From Methyloversatilis discipulorum (GTDB lineage: Bacteria > Pseudomonadota > Gammaproteobacteria > Burkholderiales > Rhodocyclaceae): a stretch of 64,000 nucleotides of DNA. Shown in pieces: positions 7,955 to 16,990 of the stretch. The notes under the pieces were generated by a model. It saw nothing but the letters and a program-made list of their open reading frames with translations. It made no database searches and was not told the origin of the DNA. Numbering within the stretch: the first letter of the stretch is position 1; each line of letters begins with the position of its first letter. The stretch is from contig NZ_ARVV01000001.1 in assembly GCF_000385375.1 (NCBI RefSeq), forward strand, positions 1,922,001 to 1,986,000. Direction: 5' to 3'. The position numbers and the translations under genes are program-made.

Positions 7955-8779
7955 TTACTTGATCGCGGCCTTCTGACGCAGTTCGTTCACGTGGGCGGCG
8001 ATGGTCTGCTGCTCCAGACGCTGGGCGATCTGCGGCTTTGCTTCATCATAGGACGGCAGCTTCAGGTCGCGCACGTCTTCCAGCTTGATGATGTGATAGC
8101 CGAAGTCGCTGCGCACCGGTTGCGGCGTGAACTTGCCCTTCTCGAGCTTGACCAGCGCTTCCGAGAAGGGTTTCACGTACTGCGCCGGCGCGCTCCAGCC
8201 GAGGTCGCCGCCGCGGTCCTTCGAACCCGGATCTTCGGAATCCTTGGCCAGGTCCTCGAACTTCTCGCCGGCCTGCAGCTTGCCGATGATTTCCTTTGCC
8301 TTGTCCTCGGTCTTCACCAGGATGTGGCGCGCCTTGTATTCCTTGTTGCCCAGACCGGTCTTGATCTTCTCGTACTCGGCCTTGATCGTGTCTTCGGTGA
8401 CCGGGTGGCTGCGCACGTAATCCTGCAGATAGGCCTGGATCAGCACTGCCTGCTTGGCCAGTTCGGCCTGGTGCATCAGCGCGGCGTTCTTGTCCATGCC
8501 CTTGGCGGCAGCGGCCTGGGTCAGCACTTCGCGGCGGATCAGTTCCTCGCGCACTGCGTTGCGCAGCTGGTCGCCGTCCTGCTGGCCCTGGGCTACCTGG
8601 TTGCGGATCATGATGTCGGCGCGGCCCTGCGGGATCGCCTTGCCATTGACCGTAGCGAGCACGCCTTCAGCCGGCGCGGCGGCGGGCGCTGCAGCCTTCT
8701 CCTTGGCCTTCTGCGCCATGGCGGGTGCGGCGAATGCGGTCATCACGGCGAGGGTCAGGACGGAAAGCGTGTGTTTCAT
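7955..8779 (-). CDS. PpiC-type (parvulin) peptidyl-prolyl isomerase, exported
   Basis: Assists folding of exported proteins in the periplasm. Seen in 274 aa: a Sec signal peptide (about residues 1-22, ending APAMAQ), an Ala/Pro linker, a SurA-like helical N-domain, then a parvulin domain at about 140-235 with KARHILVKTEDKAKEII, DSEDPGSKDRGGDLGW and FGYHIIKLEDVR. One parvulin domain only, as in PrsA/Cbf2-type chaperones. It follows bolA by 51 bases in the common betaproteobacterial order yciB-yciI-bolA-ppiC. Confidence 0.92.
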   Translation of the reverse strand: MKHTLSVLTLAVMTAFAAPAMAQKAKEKAAAPAAAPAEGVLATVNGKAIPQGRADIMIRNQVAQGQQDGDQLRNAVREELIRREVLTQAAAAKGMDKNAALMHQAELAKQAVLIQAYLQDYVRSHPVTEDTIKAEYEKIKTGLGNKEYKARHILVKTEDKAKEIIGKLQAGEKFEDLAKDSEDPGSKDRGGDLGWSAPAQYVKPFSEALVKLEKGKFTPQPVRSDFGYHIIKLEDVRDLKLPSYDEAKPQIAQRLEQQTIAAHVNELRQKAAIK

Positions 8780-8830
8780 CGATTTACCTTTCGGGTGGAA
8801 TCCGGTTGCGGATTGCGTTGTGCCTGTCCG

Positions 8831-9115
8831 TCACTGCGCGGCGTTTTCGCCGGGTGCGCGTGCGACGATGGACAGGGCGTGGATGTCGCGCTGCATCAGG
8901 TCGCCCAGTGCAGCGTAGATGATGCGGTGACGTTCCATCGTGCGCCGACCGTCGAACTGCTCGGACACGATGGACAGACGATAGTGCCGGCCGCCCGAAC
9001 GTGCGCCGGCGTGACCGGCGTGCAGGTGCGACTCGTCGATCAGTTCGAGCGCCGATGGCGCAAGCGTTGCGAGGCGCTCGCGTATCGTCGCTTCGAGTGC
9101 AGCGGCGTCGCTCAC
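8831..9115 (-). CDS. bolA: BolA-family protein
   Basis: 94 aa. BolA proteins pair with monothiol glutaredoxins in iron-sulfur handling and also act as stress regulators. Seen: the class II KH-like fold with [41 protein letters not shown] and a conserved C-terminal His in [10 protein letters not shown]. The GTG at 9115 is the start because it makes a GTGA overlap with the stop of the YciI gene and gives the normal BolA N-terminus; longer frames run into that gene. Confidence 0.9.
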   Translation of the reverse strand: MSDAAALEATIRERLATLAPSALELIDESHLHAGHAGARSGGRHYRLSIVSEQFDGRRTMERHRIIYAALGDLMQRDIHALSIVARAPGENAAQ

Positions 9116-9414
9116 GCCGGGAACACCTTGCGGAAGGGCTTGACGGTCATCCGGGCGAACACGCCCTCGACCGTGTAGGGGTCTTCTTCCGCCCACTCCT
9201 GCGCTGCTTCCAGCGATTCGAACTCGGCGACGATGAGGCTGCCGGTGTAGCCCGCAGCACCCGGATCGACGGCGTCGACGGCGGGCAGCGGGCCGGCGAT
9301 CAGCAGCCGGCCTTCGTCCTGCAGTGCCTGCAGACGGGCCAGGTGGCCGGGTCGGGCGGCCATCCGTTTTTCAAGACTGTTGGGGACGTCTTCGCCCATC
9401 AATGCGTAGTACAT
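9112..9414 (-). CDS. YciI-family protein
   Basis: 100 aa, ferredoxin-like alpha/beta fold related to dehydrochlorinases; cellular substrate unknown. Seen: the N-terminal [33 protein letters not shown] with the conserved His/Asp pair region, GPLPAVD, and the C-terminal [21 protein letters not shown]. It overlaps bolA by 4 bases and follows yciB by 16 bases in the standard cluster. Confidence 0.9.
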   Translation of the reverse strand: MYYALMGEDVPNSLEKRMAARPGHLARLQALQDEGRLLIAGPLPAVDAVDPGAAGYTGSLIVAEFESLEAAQEWAEEDPYTVEGVFARMTVKPFRKVFPA

Positions 9415-9430
9415 GCAGTCCTCTATTGGA

Positions 9431-10039
9431 TCAGGAATTCTTTTCTTCGATGTGACGCGACAGCATGAAACCCTGCGCGAGCACGAACAGGAACATCAGA
9501 CCCATGCCGCCGTACAGCTTGAAGTTTACCCACGCCTCCTCGCTGTAGCTGTAGGCCACGTAGAGGTTGAGCACACCCATCACGGTGAAGAAGGCGATCC
9601 ACGACGCGTTGAGCCGCGACCATACGGGTTCGGGCAGTTCCACCTGTTCCTGCATCAGTGCGCGGATCAGGTTGCGCTTGAGGAAGAGAACAGAAACCGT
9701 CAGCGTCAGCGCGAACAGCCAGTAGAGCACGGTCGGCTTCCACTTGATGAAGGTCGCGTCGTGGAAGAACAGCGTGGCGCCGCCGAACACGACGATGATG
9801 GCCAGACTCACCCACAGCATGGTATCGACCTTGCGGCCGCGCGCCATCAGCCACAGCACCTGACCTATGGTCGCGACGATGGCCACACCGGTGGCGATCA
9901 GTATGGGGGCCTGGCTGGCGACGATGCCCTGGCCCAGCAGCTGGGTCGCCAGCGCATGCGAGGCCTCGGGCGACGCACCAGCGAACTTGTAGGCTGCGAA
10001 GAAGAGCAGGACCGGCAGCAGGTCGAACAGGAATTTCAT
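9431..10039 (-). CDS. yciB: YciB/septation protein A, inner-membrane protein
   Basis: 202 aa with five to six membrane helices, about the usual family length (179-200 aa). YciB is linked to cell-envelope integrity and septation in enterobacteria and Shigella; the mechanism is not known. Seen: [20 protein letters not shown] at the N-terminus, [17 protein letters not shown] in the middle, and [19 protein letters not shown]. First gene of the minus-strand yciB-yciI-bolA-ppiC run. Confidence 0.93.
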   Translation of the reverse strand: MKFLFDLLPVLLFFAAYKFAGASPEASHALATQLLGQGIVASQAPILIATGVAIVATIGQVLWLMARGRKVDTMLWVSLAIIVVFGGATLFFHDATFIKWKPTVLYWLFALTLTVSVLFLKRNLIRALMQEQVELPEPVWSRLNASWIAFFTVMGVLNLYVAYSYSEEAWVNFKLYGGMGLMFLFVLAQGFMLSRHIEEKNS

Positions 10040-10179
10040 GGTCGCGGATTATGCCCGGTCGTTCGCAACAGTGTCCAACACACACATCCGGTAACACCGA
10101 AATCCGGCATGGAACTGGCTTGGCGATGAAAATGTTGCGGGAGGGCGCGAGAATTCATGAAGAAAGTCCTCATACCCGC

Positions 10180-10208
10180 TTGTGAAGCGCGCCCGGCCTC
10201 ACTATCAT
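10180..10208 (+). promoter_or_regulatory. Sigma-70 promoter of the HU gene
   Basis: TTGTGA (10180-10185), a 17-base spacer and TATCAT (10203-10208), about 50 bases before the HU start codon. The spacing is ideal and both boxes are close to consensus. It is the clearest housekeeping promoter in the window. Confidence 0.65.
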
Positions 10209-10259
10209 CCCGTCAGGTTTTCCCGCGCGCCCTTGCGTACAACCAAGTAGGAGACTTAG

Positions 10260-10538
10260 ATGAACAAAGCAGAACTGATCGAAGCACTCGCCAAGAAAGC
10301 CGATGTTTCCAAGGCCGCCGCCGGCCGCATGCTCGATGGTTTCCTCGAGTCCGTCACCACCGAACTGAAGAAGGGCGGCAAGGTCACGCTCGTGGGCTTC
10401 GGTACCTTCGCAACCGGCAAGCGCGCTGCCCGTACCGGCCGCAACCCGCGCACCGGCGCAACGATCAAGATTCCGGCCGCCAAGACTGCCAAGTTCACTG
10501 CAGGCGCAGCGCTGAAGAAGTCGATCAACAAGAAGTAA
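10260..10538 (+). CDS. hupB: HU-type histone-like DNA-binding protein
   Basis: 92 aa with the full HU/IHF fold. HU binds and bends DNA without sequence preference and compacts the nucleoid. Seen: [18 protein letters not shown] (helix 1), [20 protein letters not shown] (the DNA-binding arm with the conserved RNP at its tip), and a Lys-rich C-terminus. It carries more Ala and Lys than IHF subunits, so HU rather than IHF. TAGGAGA ribosome site. Monocistronic between a promoter and a strong terminator. Confidence 0.95.
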   Translation: MNKAELIEALAKKADVSKAAAGRMLDGFLESVTTELKKGGKVTLVGFGTFATGKRAARTGRNPRTGATIKIPAAKTAKFTAGAALKKSINKK

Positions 10539-10622
10539 GCAACGGATTCGTTCCGCAGGCATCCTCATCGGGCCTGCGGATGGCGTACCGGCGGTTCGCG
10601 CCGACGGGGCGGCCAGGGAAAG

Positions 10623-10659
10623 CGGGAGTGTCGAGTGACGACACTCCCGTTTTCTTTTT
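10623..10659 (+). terminator. Rho-independent terminator after the HU gene
   Basis: An 11-base-pair perfect stem CGGGAGTGTCG / CGACACTCCCG with a 5-base loop, followed directly by GTTTTCTTTTT. It lies 84 bases after the HU stop and is the best intrinsic terminator in the window. Confidence 0.9.
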
Positions 10660-10742
10660 GCGCGTCCGCAAGCTGCTGCGCAGCGTCGTCGGCTCACGTT
10701 ACCATCCGCGCACCACGTCTCATCGCCTGCCAAGTCAGCCCC

Positions 10743-11516
10743 ATGATCATCGTCCTGTCGCCCGCCAAGTCACTCGACTACGAATCGCCGCTCGCCACGA
10801 CAAAGTCCACCCGTCCGGACTTCCTCGACCATTCCGCAGAACTGATAGACATCCTGCGCCGCAAGAGCCCGGCGGACATCGCGTCGCTGATGTCGATCTC
10901 CGACCCGCTGGCGGCGCTCAACGTCGCTCGCTACGCCGACTGGACGCGCGACTACTCGGCGCCGCAGGGACGTCAGGCGGTGCTCGCCTTCAACGGCGAC
11001 GTCTACGAGGGGCTCGATGCACCGACCCTGCCACCGCCGGCACTCGACTGGCTGCAGCAGCATGTGCGCATCCTGTCCGGCCTGTATGGCGTGCTGCGTC
11101 CGCTCGACCTGATGCTGCCTTACCGGCTCGAAATGGGCACCCGGCTGCCGAACGCGCGGGGCAAGGATCTGTATGCATTCTGGGGTGACCTGCCCGCGCA
11201 GGCGCTCAATGCGCTGTTCGAGAACGATGCGCACCCGGTGCTGGTCAACCTCGCCAGCGATGAGTACTTCAAGTCCGTGCGACGCAAGGTACTGAAGGCG
11301 CAGGTGATCCAGCCCGTGTTCCAGGACTGGAAGGGCGGCAACTACAAGGTGATCAGTTTCTTCGCCAAACGCGCGCGCGGCCTGATGGCACGCTACGCGG
11401 CGGAGAAGCGGATCGACGATGCCGACGCGCTGCGCGATTTCGCGGTCGAGGGCTATGCGCTCGACGCCGCGGCGTCGACGGCCACCGAGTGGATATTCAG
11501 AAGACGTCTCGACTGA
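10743..11516 (+). CDS. yaaA: YaaA-family peroxide-stress protein
   Basis: 257 aa, the usual length. In E. coli YaaA lowers free intracellular iron under peroxide stress and so protects DNA. Seen: [15 protein letters not shown] at the N-terminus, [39 protein letters not shown] and YFKSVRR. The ATG at 10743 gives the standard N-terminus; an in-frame start at 10635 lies inside the HU terminator. No clear ribosome site precedes it. Confidence 0.93.
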   Translation: MIIVLSPAKSLDYESPLATTKSTRPDFLDHSAELIDILRRKSPADIASLMSISDPLAALNVARYADWTRDYSAPQGRQAVLAFNGDVYEGLDAPTLPPPALDWLQQHVRILSGLYGVLRPLDLMLPYRLEMGTRLPNARGKDLYAFWGDLPAQALNALFENDAHPVLVNLASDEYFKSVRRKVLKAQVIQPVFQDWKGGNYKVISFFAKRARGLMARYAAEKRIDDADALRDFAVEGYALDAAASTATEWIFRRRLD

Positions 11517-11547
11517 GACACATAACTACACCGAGGAGAAGCAAGCC

Positions 11548-12135
11548 ATGAAGCAGTTCCGCATCGTCCGTGGCGCGCTTGCGCTGGCCGTCGCACTGGC
11601 CTGTGCAGGAGGCGCGCAGGCACAGGAGAACGAGTCGGACCGCCTGTTCCGCGAGTGCCTGGCCGCCAGGGCCGACAACAATATCGGCCTCGCCGACGAG
11701 CTGTGCTACAAGGCGCTGGTCCATCCGGGTTTCAAGAACGTGCCGGCCGAGGCGCGCTCGCAGCGCATATATAACTACGCGCAACTCAAGCGCATGCTCG
11801 GCAACTGGGAAGGCGCCGAGGAACTGCTGCGCGAGACGCTGGCACTGGAAGAACAGCGCGCCGGCAGTACGCCGGACCTGCCGCTGGCGCGTCGTCTGGC
11901 CGAACTGTCGATCGCGCTGGCCGCGCAGGGCAAGTGGCCGGAAGGCATCCAGGCGATCGAGCGACTGATGCCGATGGCCGACAAGTTCCAGGGTGGCGAG
12001 CGCGCCGCGGTTGCCGAGCTGTTCCGCAATTACGTGCCGCAGGCAGCCGCTGCCGGACGCGTCGAACTGGCGCGCCAGCTCGACGCCTACGCACACGATG
12101 CGCCGGCGCCCGAACCGCGCTTCATCGAACGCTGA
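11548..12135 (+). CDS. Exported helical-repeat (TPR-like) protein, function unknown
   Basis: 195 aa. Residues 1-26 form a Sec signal peptide ending GGAQAQ. The rest is helical, with TPR-like pairs: LADELCYKALVHPGF, AQLKRMLGNWEGAEELLRE and LSIALAAQGKWPEGIQAIER. ATG 11548 has a GAGGAG site 11 bases upstream; earlier in-frame starts lie inside yaaA. Probably periplasmic and protein-binding. It sits between yaaA and an exported dienelactone hydrolase, 46 bases before the latter, so the two may form one unit. No named family recognised. Confidence 0.8.
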   Translation: MKQFRIVRGALALAVALACAGGAQAQENESDRLFRECLAARADNNIGLADELCYKALVHPGFKNVPAEARSQRIYNYAQLKRMLGNWEGAEELLRETLALEEQRAGSTPDLPLARRLAELSIALAAQGKWPEGIQAIERLMPMADKFQGGERAAVAELFRNYVPQAAAAGRVELARQLDAYAHDAPAPEPRFIER

Positions 12136-12181
12136 ACTCTCGAAAGCTGAACCCTTTCCGAACCGCAAGAGGAGTGCCGAC

Positions 12182-13036
12182 GTGACCCAGCCCGACAATC
12201 CCCACCGACGTGATTTCCTGCTTGGAGCTGGCGCAGCCGGCTTTGCCATGGCAGTGCAACCGGTCATTGCACAGCAGGTGATCACGACGCCGGACAGCGG
12301 TCTGGTGACCGGCATGTCCTCGACGCGCGCCAGCGACGGCCGCACGCTGCCGCTGTTCAGCGCCCGGCCGGACACGCCGGGCAAGCCGCCGGTGGTGCTG
12401 GTGGTGTCGGAAATCTTCGGTGTGCACGAACACATCCGCGACGTCTGCCGTCGCTTCGCGCACGAAGGCTATCTGGCCGTCGCGCCAGAAATGTTCTTCC
12501 GTCACGGCGATCCGGCGGCGCTTGGCAGCGTGCAGGAAATCCTCGAGCGCGTCGTGTCCAAGGTGGCCGACGCTCAGGTGATGGCCGACCTGGATGCCTG
12601 CGTCGACTGGGCGCGCGAGCAGGGCGGTGACGTGAAGCGCCTGCACGCGACCGGCTTCTGCTGGGGCGGTCGCGTCACCTGGCTCTATGCCTCGCATCAG
12701 CCGGCGCTGCGCTCCGGCGTCGCCTGGTACGGTCGCCTCGACGGTGTGCCGAGCGAACTGACGCCGCTGCATCCGCTCGACGTGGTCGATAGCATTCACG
12801 CGCCGGTGCTGGGTCTCTACGGTGGTCAGGACCAGGGCATTCCGAACAGCGATGTCGACGCCATGCGCGCGGCGCTGAAGAAGTCGTCGTCAGCGGCAGC
12901 GCGCAAGTCGGACATCGTGCTCTACCCGGATGCGCCGCACGCCTTCCACGCCGATTACCGCCCGAGCTATCGGGCCGGTGACGCGGCAGACGCCTGGAAG
13001 CGCTGTCTCGCCTGGATGGCGGCCAACGGTCAGTAA
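12182..13036 (+). CDS. Dienelactone hydrolase-family protein with Tat signal
   Basis: An alpha/beta hydrolase expected to act on lactones or similar esters. Seen in 284 aa: the Cys-Asp-His triad as Cys160 (TGFCWGGR), Asp217 (YGGQDQGI) and His253 (DAPHAFHADYRPSY). The N-terminus carries a twin-arginine signal (HRRDFLLGAGAAGFAMA), so this one is exported folded to the periplasm, unlike the classical cytoplasmic enzyme of chlorocatechol breakdown. GTG start at 12182 is chosen because AAGAGGAG lies just upstream and it puts the Arg pair at residues 9-10. No aromatic degradation genes are nearby; the substrate is unknown. Confidence 0.88.
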   Translation: MTQPDNPHRRDFLLGAGAAGFAMAVQPVIAQQVITTPDSGLVTGMSSTRASDGRTLPLFSARPDTPGKPPVVLVVSEIFGVHEHIRDVCRRFAHEGYLAVAPEMFFRHGDPAALGSVQEILERVVSKVADAQVMADLDACVDWAREQGGDVKRLHATGFCWGGRVTWLYASHQPALRSGVAWYGRLDGVPSELTPLHPLDVVDSIHAPVLGLYGGQDQGIPNSDVDAMRAALKKSSSAAARKSDIVLYPDAPHAFHADYRPSYRAGDAADAWKRCLAWMAANGQ

Positions 13037-13041
13037 GCGTT

Positions 13042-13060
13042 CGCGCCCATGCAGGGCGCG
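13042..13060. terminator. Possible shared hairpin between convergent genes
   Basis: CGCGCCC-atgca-GGGCGCG, a 7-base-pair stem in the 44-base gap between the convergent hydrolase and YbiB genes. It lacks a U-run on either strand, so it is at best a weak or Rho-assisted terminator. Confidence 0.35.
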
Positions 13061-13080
13061 TGCTTCCGCTCGTGCAGACC

Positions 13081-14070
13081 TCAGTGCGCGGTGTGTGCGA
13101 GGCCGAGCGATACGGTGGCCTTGGCGTGCGTCAGATCGCGCGCTGCGCCGCTGCCGAACAGGCAGGCGGCAAGCTGGTTCAGCAGGGGCTGCGGGATCGC
13201 GCGATGACCTTCGAGCATGTCCCGTATGCAGTCGGCGGTGCCATCAATGTCCTCGCCCGGCGGCAGCGGATTGGTCAGCGGCAGCGCGCCGCTTTCCGCC
13301 TCGAACAGCATGCGCGCGCTGCCGCGTTCGAACAGTTCGATGCGCGGCCGGCGCAGCGGATCGGCGAATGAATCGTCGTCGGGCGCGCGCATCAGCAGCG
13401 CCCTTTCGGGCGTACGCAGGAACATGTCGTGCAGACGTGACAGCAGCTGAGCATCGGCGACGCAGATGACGCGCAGGCTGTGCAGTGGCGCCGGATCGAG
13501 CAGCTTGGCGACGACGTGCGCGGTATTGCGGTGGCCCATGCGCTCGCGCAGCCGGATCAAGCTGTCCAGCGACGGGTTCAGCACTTCGGTCGGCAGGATG
13601 GCACAGTGCCCGGCGTGCAGCGTGTTCAGCGCCTCGGCCACGGTGCTGCACGGCAGGTGGCCGAGCCGCTCCAGCACGTCGAGACTGCCCGGCCGCGCGT
13701 TGCCGCCGCTCAGGCCGTGCACCAGCACCGGCACGTCCAGCCGCGCCAGCATCAGCGCCAGCAGCGGCATCAGGTTGGGCGCACGGCCGGCCCGGGCGTA
13801 GCTCGGAATGACCACCATGCGCGGCAGATGCGGCGGCAGTTCCAGCGTCGGGACGCGCTCATTCAGTGCGCGAGCGAAGCCCGCCAGCTCGTCCGCCGAC
13901 TCGTGCTTCCAGCGCAGGCTGGCCAGCACCGCCCCCAGTTCGAGCGCCGGAATGCGGCCGTCCAGCATGTCGGCGAACAGACCGTGTGCCTCTGTTTCGG
14001 CAAGATCGCGCGCATCGTCGCCGCGTCCGATCGCGGACAGCATTTCGGTCAGGCTCTGTGGGCTCAGCAT
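13081..14070 (-). CDS. YbiB/TrpD2-like protein, copy 1 (last gene of the nitrate block)
   Basis: 329 aa with the anthranilate phosphoribosyltransferase (TrpD) fold. YbiB homologues bind nucleic acid and lack TrpD activity (family knowledge). Seen: LFADMLDGRIPALELGAVLASLRWK at the N-terminus, YARAGRAPNLMPLLALMLARL and PVLVHGLSGG where TrpD binds its pyrophosphate, but the TrpD glycine loop is altered. It starts 33 bases after nasA and shares its direction. A paralogue lies at 25404-26315. Why this family travels with nitrate assimilation is not known. Confidence 0.82.
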   Translation of the reverse strand: MLSPQSLTEMLSAIGRGDDARDLAETEAHGLFADMLDGRIPALELGAVLASLRWKHESADELAGFARALNERVPTLELPPHLPRMVVIPSYARAGRAPNLMPLLALMLARLDVPVLVHGLSGGNARPGSLDVLERLGHLPCSTVAEALNTLHAGHCAILPTEVLNPSLDSLIRLRERMGHRNTAHVVAKLLDPAPLHSLRVICVADAQLLSRLHDMFLRTPERALLMRAPDDDSFADPLRRPRIELFERGSARMLFEAESGALPLTNPLPPGEDIDGTADCIRDMLEGHRAIPQPLLNQLAACLFGSGAARDLTHAKATVSLGLAHTAH

Positions 14071-14103
14071 CGCGTACGTCGCTCCATCCAGTTCAGTTTC
14101 TTG

Positions 14104-16833
14104 TCATGCCGCCTGCCGTCGGGCGTCGAGCATGCGTTTCAGTTCGGGTACGCAGGAGCCGCAGGAGGTGCCGCAACGCAGCGTCGCCTGCAGTGTGTCG
14201 AGGTCTGCTCCGCCTGCGATCGCTTCGACGATGTCAGGTTCCGCAACATCGAGGCAGTTGCAGACGATGCGGCCACGGCTCTTCGCGGCGACCGGCGGCG
14301 TAGCCAGCGGTGCGAACAGCCAGCGGCGCAATTCCGCCGTTGGCTGACGCTCGACCATCACCTCGCGCAGCCAGGCGGCGGCCGCGGTTTCGCCGGTCAG
14401 GCGGATGCCGGTCAGCAGCCCGTCCTCGATCAGCGCGCGTTTGGTGATGTCGCGCCGCGCGTCGCGGTAGGCCAGACAGGCCGGGTGGTCGAGACCGCAC
14501 AGGCGGTCGAGTTCGGCCAGCCAGTCTTCGGGAATCGGCTGGTCGTGCGCGATGCGCAGCACCAGCGCCGGGCGGTCGCGTCCGGCCATGGACAGCGAGG
14601 CGTAGGCGAAGCGGGCGAGCAGCGGTGCGAGCGCTTCCATCCGCGTCAGCGTGAGCTGCTGAGCCGCGTCGTCGCTGGTTTCGGTGCGCAGCAGCAGCGC
14701 CTGGAAGGGCAGGTCGGCGCGACTCATCTGCACGGCGGCATGCTTCAGTTCGGGCTGCTTTGAATACGGGTCGACGCGGCCGGCGGTGAGCGCATTGGCA
14801 CCGCTGTTCGACAGCGCGTTGCGACCCCAGTGCATGGCGACGAAGGTGCTGCCCGGGCGCTGGGCGTTGCTCGCGTACGCACGCAGCACGATTTCGCCTC
14901 GGCGGCTCTTGATGCGCACCAGATCGCCATCCTTCAGTCCGCGACGGGCGAGGTCGTCGGCGTGCACCTCGACCCGCGGTTCGTCGACGTGGCTGTACAG
15001 GCGAGCCACCTGGCCGGTGCGGCTCATGCAGTGCCACTGGTCGCGCAGACGGCCGGTATTCAGATGCAGCGGATAGCGGGCGTCGATCTTCTCCGCGGTG
15101 GTCGCGGCCGACGGTACGACGAAGCGGGCGCGACCGTTTGCCGTCGCGAAGCGGCGATCGGTGTAAAGGGTGGCAGTACCGCTTTCGGCGCCGGTCGGGA
15201 AGGGCCATTGCTGCGGACCCAGTCGGTCGAGCAGCGCGTAGCTCAGGCCCGTGATGTCGAGGTCGCGACCGCGCGTGCTTTCGACGTGTTCGGCAAATAC
15301 CTGCTCGACCGTCTCGTAGGGGAAGAGCGCGTCGGCGTTTCGGCCTAGGCGGGCGCCAAGCGCACGCGCGAAGTCGCGTGCGATCACCCAGTCGGCGCGC
15401 GACTCGCCGGCGGCAGGCAGCGCGGCATTGACGTGCGTGATGCGCCGCTCGGAATTGGTGACCGTGCCTTCCTTCTCGCCCCAGGTGGTGGCCGGCAGCA
15501 GCAGGTCGGCGAAGGCGGCACTTTCGGTGCCGCGGTAGGCGTCCTGCACGACGACGAATTCGGCCGCCTGCAGTGCTTCGACGATGCGCGCCTGATCCGG
15601 CATCGAGTGCGCCGGGTTGGTACAGGCGATCCACACCGCCTTCACCTTGCCGTCGCGCACCGCGTCGAACAGTTCGACCGCGGTCAGCCCGGGCTGCGCC
15701 GGCACGTCCGGCAGCCCCCACAGCGCGGCGACTTCGGCCCGGTGTTCGGCGTTGGCCATGTCACGGTGGGCCGACAGCAGATTGGCCATGCCGCCCACTT
15801 CGCGACCGCCCATCGCATTGGGCTGGCCGGTCAGTGAGAACGGGCCGGCGCCCGGGCGACCGATCTGGCCGGTCGCCAGGTGCAGCGCGATCAGCGCGGT
15901 TCCGTTGTGCGTGCCGTGATGCGACTGGTTCAGGCCCTGGCACCACATCGACATCGCAGCCTTCGATTCGCCGAACCACTTGGCGGCAGTGACGATGTCC
16001 TCGGCGCGCAGGCCGCACACCTCGGCGGCGACCGCCGGCGTGATGTCGCGCACGTGCTTGCGCAACTCGGCGAAGCCTTCGGTATGCGCGGCGATGAACG
16101 TGTCGTCGGCGTGACCTTCCCACAGCAGCACGTGCAGCATCGCGTTGTACAGCCAGATGTCGGTGCCCGGCAGCAGCGGCAGGTGCAGGTCGGCGTCGGA
16201 GGCGGTGTCGGTGCGGCGCGGGTCGACCACGATCATCTTCATCGCCGGGTTGGCGCGACGCGCGTCCTCGATGCGGCGATAGACGATGGGGTGAGCGTAG
16301 GCCGGGTTGCCGCCGGCGATCAGCAGGCAGTCGGTGTGGTCGATGTCCTCGTAGCTGCAGGGCGGGGCGTCGGCCCCCAGCGTCTGCTTGTAGGCCGACA
16401 CCGCCGAACTCATGCACAGCCGCGAATTGGTGTCGACGTTATTGGTGCCGATCAGCCCTTTGGCGAGCTTGTTGAAGACGTAGTAGTCCTCGGTGAGCAG
16501 CTGGCCGGAAATGTAGAAGGCGACCGCGTCCGGACCGTGTTCGTCGATGATGGCGGCGAAGCGGTCGGCGGCGTGCGCCAGCGCGGCGTCCCAGCTCACG
16601 CGGCTGCGCGGCAGGTCGCGCGCGGTGCGCAGCTCCGGGTGCAGCGCGCGCGTGTCCGGGCGGGCGCTCAGATGCAGGGTCGAACCCTTGGTGCACAGAC
16701 GGCCGAAGTTGGCCGGGTGGTCGGGGTCGCCCTTCACGCCGGTGATGCGGCTGCCGTCGTGTTCGATGATCACGCCGCACCCGACACCGCAGTAGCAGCA
16801 GGTCGAGCGGGTTTCGTGTTGGCTCTGGGTCAT
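14104..16833 (-). CDS. nasA: Assimilatory nitrate reductase, catalytic subunit
   Basis: Reduces nitrate to nitrite in the cytoplasm with a bis-MGD molybdenum cofactor. Seen in 909 aa: an N-terminal [4Fe-4S] motif CCYCGVGCG (Cys12/15/19) with a fourth Cys in GRLCTKGS; molybdopterin domains with NTNSRLCMSSAV (the Cys that ligates Mo in this family), MWCQGLNQSHHGTHN and ACTNPAHSMPDQ; a molydopterin dinucleotide-binding domain (LNTGRLRDQWHCMSRTG); and a C-terminal BFD-like [2Fe-2S] domain VCNCLDV...CGTSCGSC. That tail marks the NasA type, which takes electrons from a separate reductase or ferredoxin. A sigma-54-like promoter sits 15 bases or so upstream of the start. Confidence 0.96.
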   Translation of the reverse strand: MTQSQHETRSTCCYCGVGCGVIIEHDGSRITGVKGDPDHPANFGRLCTKGSTLHLSARPDTRALHPELRTARDLPRSRVSWDAALAHAADRFAAIIDEHGPDAVAFYISGQLLTEDYYVFNKLAKGLIGTNNVDTNSRLCMSSAVSAYKQTLGADAPPCSYEDIDHTDCLLIAGGNPAYAHPIVYRRIEDARRANPAMKMIVVDPRRTDTASDADLHLPLLPGTDIWLYNAMLHVLLWEGHADDTFIAAHTEGFAELRKHVRDITPAVAAEVCGLRAEDIVTAAKWFGESKAAMSMWCQGLNQSHHGTHNGTALIALHLATGQIGRPGAGPFSLTGQPNAMGGREVGGMANLLSAHRDMANAEHRAEVAALWGLPDVPAQPGLTAVELFDAVRDGKVKAVWIACTNPAHSMPDQARIVEALQAAEFVVVQDAYRGTESAAFADLLLPATTWGEKEGTVTNSERRITHVNAALPAAGESRADWVIARDFARALGARLGRNADALFPYETVEQVFAEHVESTRGRDLDITGLSYALLDRLGPQQWPFPTGAESGTATLYTDRRFATANGRARFVVPSAATTAEKIDARYPLHLNTGRLRDQWHCMSRTGQVARLYSHVDEPRVEVHADDLARRGLKDGDLVRIKSRRGEIVLRAYASNAQRPGSTFVAMHWGRNALSNSGANALTAGRVDPYSKQPELKHAAVQMSRADLPFQALLLRTETSDDAAQQLTLTRMEALAPLLARFAYASLSMAGRDRPALVLRIAHDQPIPEDWLAELDRLCGLDHPACLAYRDARRDITKRALIEDGLLTGIRLTGETAAAAWLREVMVERQPTAELRRWLFAPLATPPVAAKSRGRIVCNCLDVAEPDIVEAIAGGADLDTLQATLRCGTSCGSCVPELKRMLDARRQAA

Positions 16834-16857
16834 GTTCTTTGTCTCCGCGAGACTTTT

Positions 16858-16873
16858 AGCAAGGGGTATGCCA
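16858..16873 (-). promoter_or_regulatory. Sigma-54 (-24/-12) promoter of nasA
   Basis: On the minus strand TGGCATACCCCTTGCT: GG and GC separated by exactly 10 bases, with TGGCA and TTGCT intact. Transcription would begin near 16847, leaving a leader of about 14 bases that holds a GGAGAC ribosome site. This implies nitrogen-controlled expression of nasA independent of the upstream genes. Confidence 0.7.
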
Positions 16874-16954
16874 CGTTACTGAGGGGCGATTCGCGTGCGA
16901 ACCGGTGCGGTTCGGGCTGTCGGCGCTCCGCGCCGGGGCGCAATGACCTGTGAA

Positions 16955-16971
16955 TGCATGCGACTGGTGCG
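16955..16971 (-). promoter_or_regulatory. Possible NtrC site upstream of nasA
   Basis: On the minus strand CGCACC-AGTCG-CATGCA, compared with the NtrC consensus TGCACC-N5-GGTGCA. The left half matches 5 of 6, the right half 4 of 6. It is centred about 115 bases before the predicted start of transcription, a normal enhancer distance. Confidence 0.4.
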
Positions 16972-16990
16972 CTGCCGGTGTCGGGTGTCC

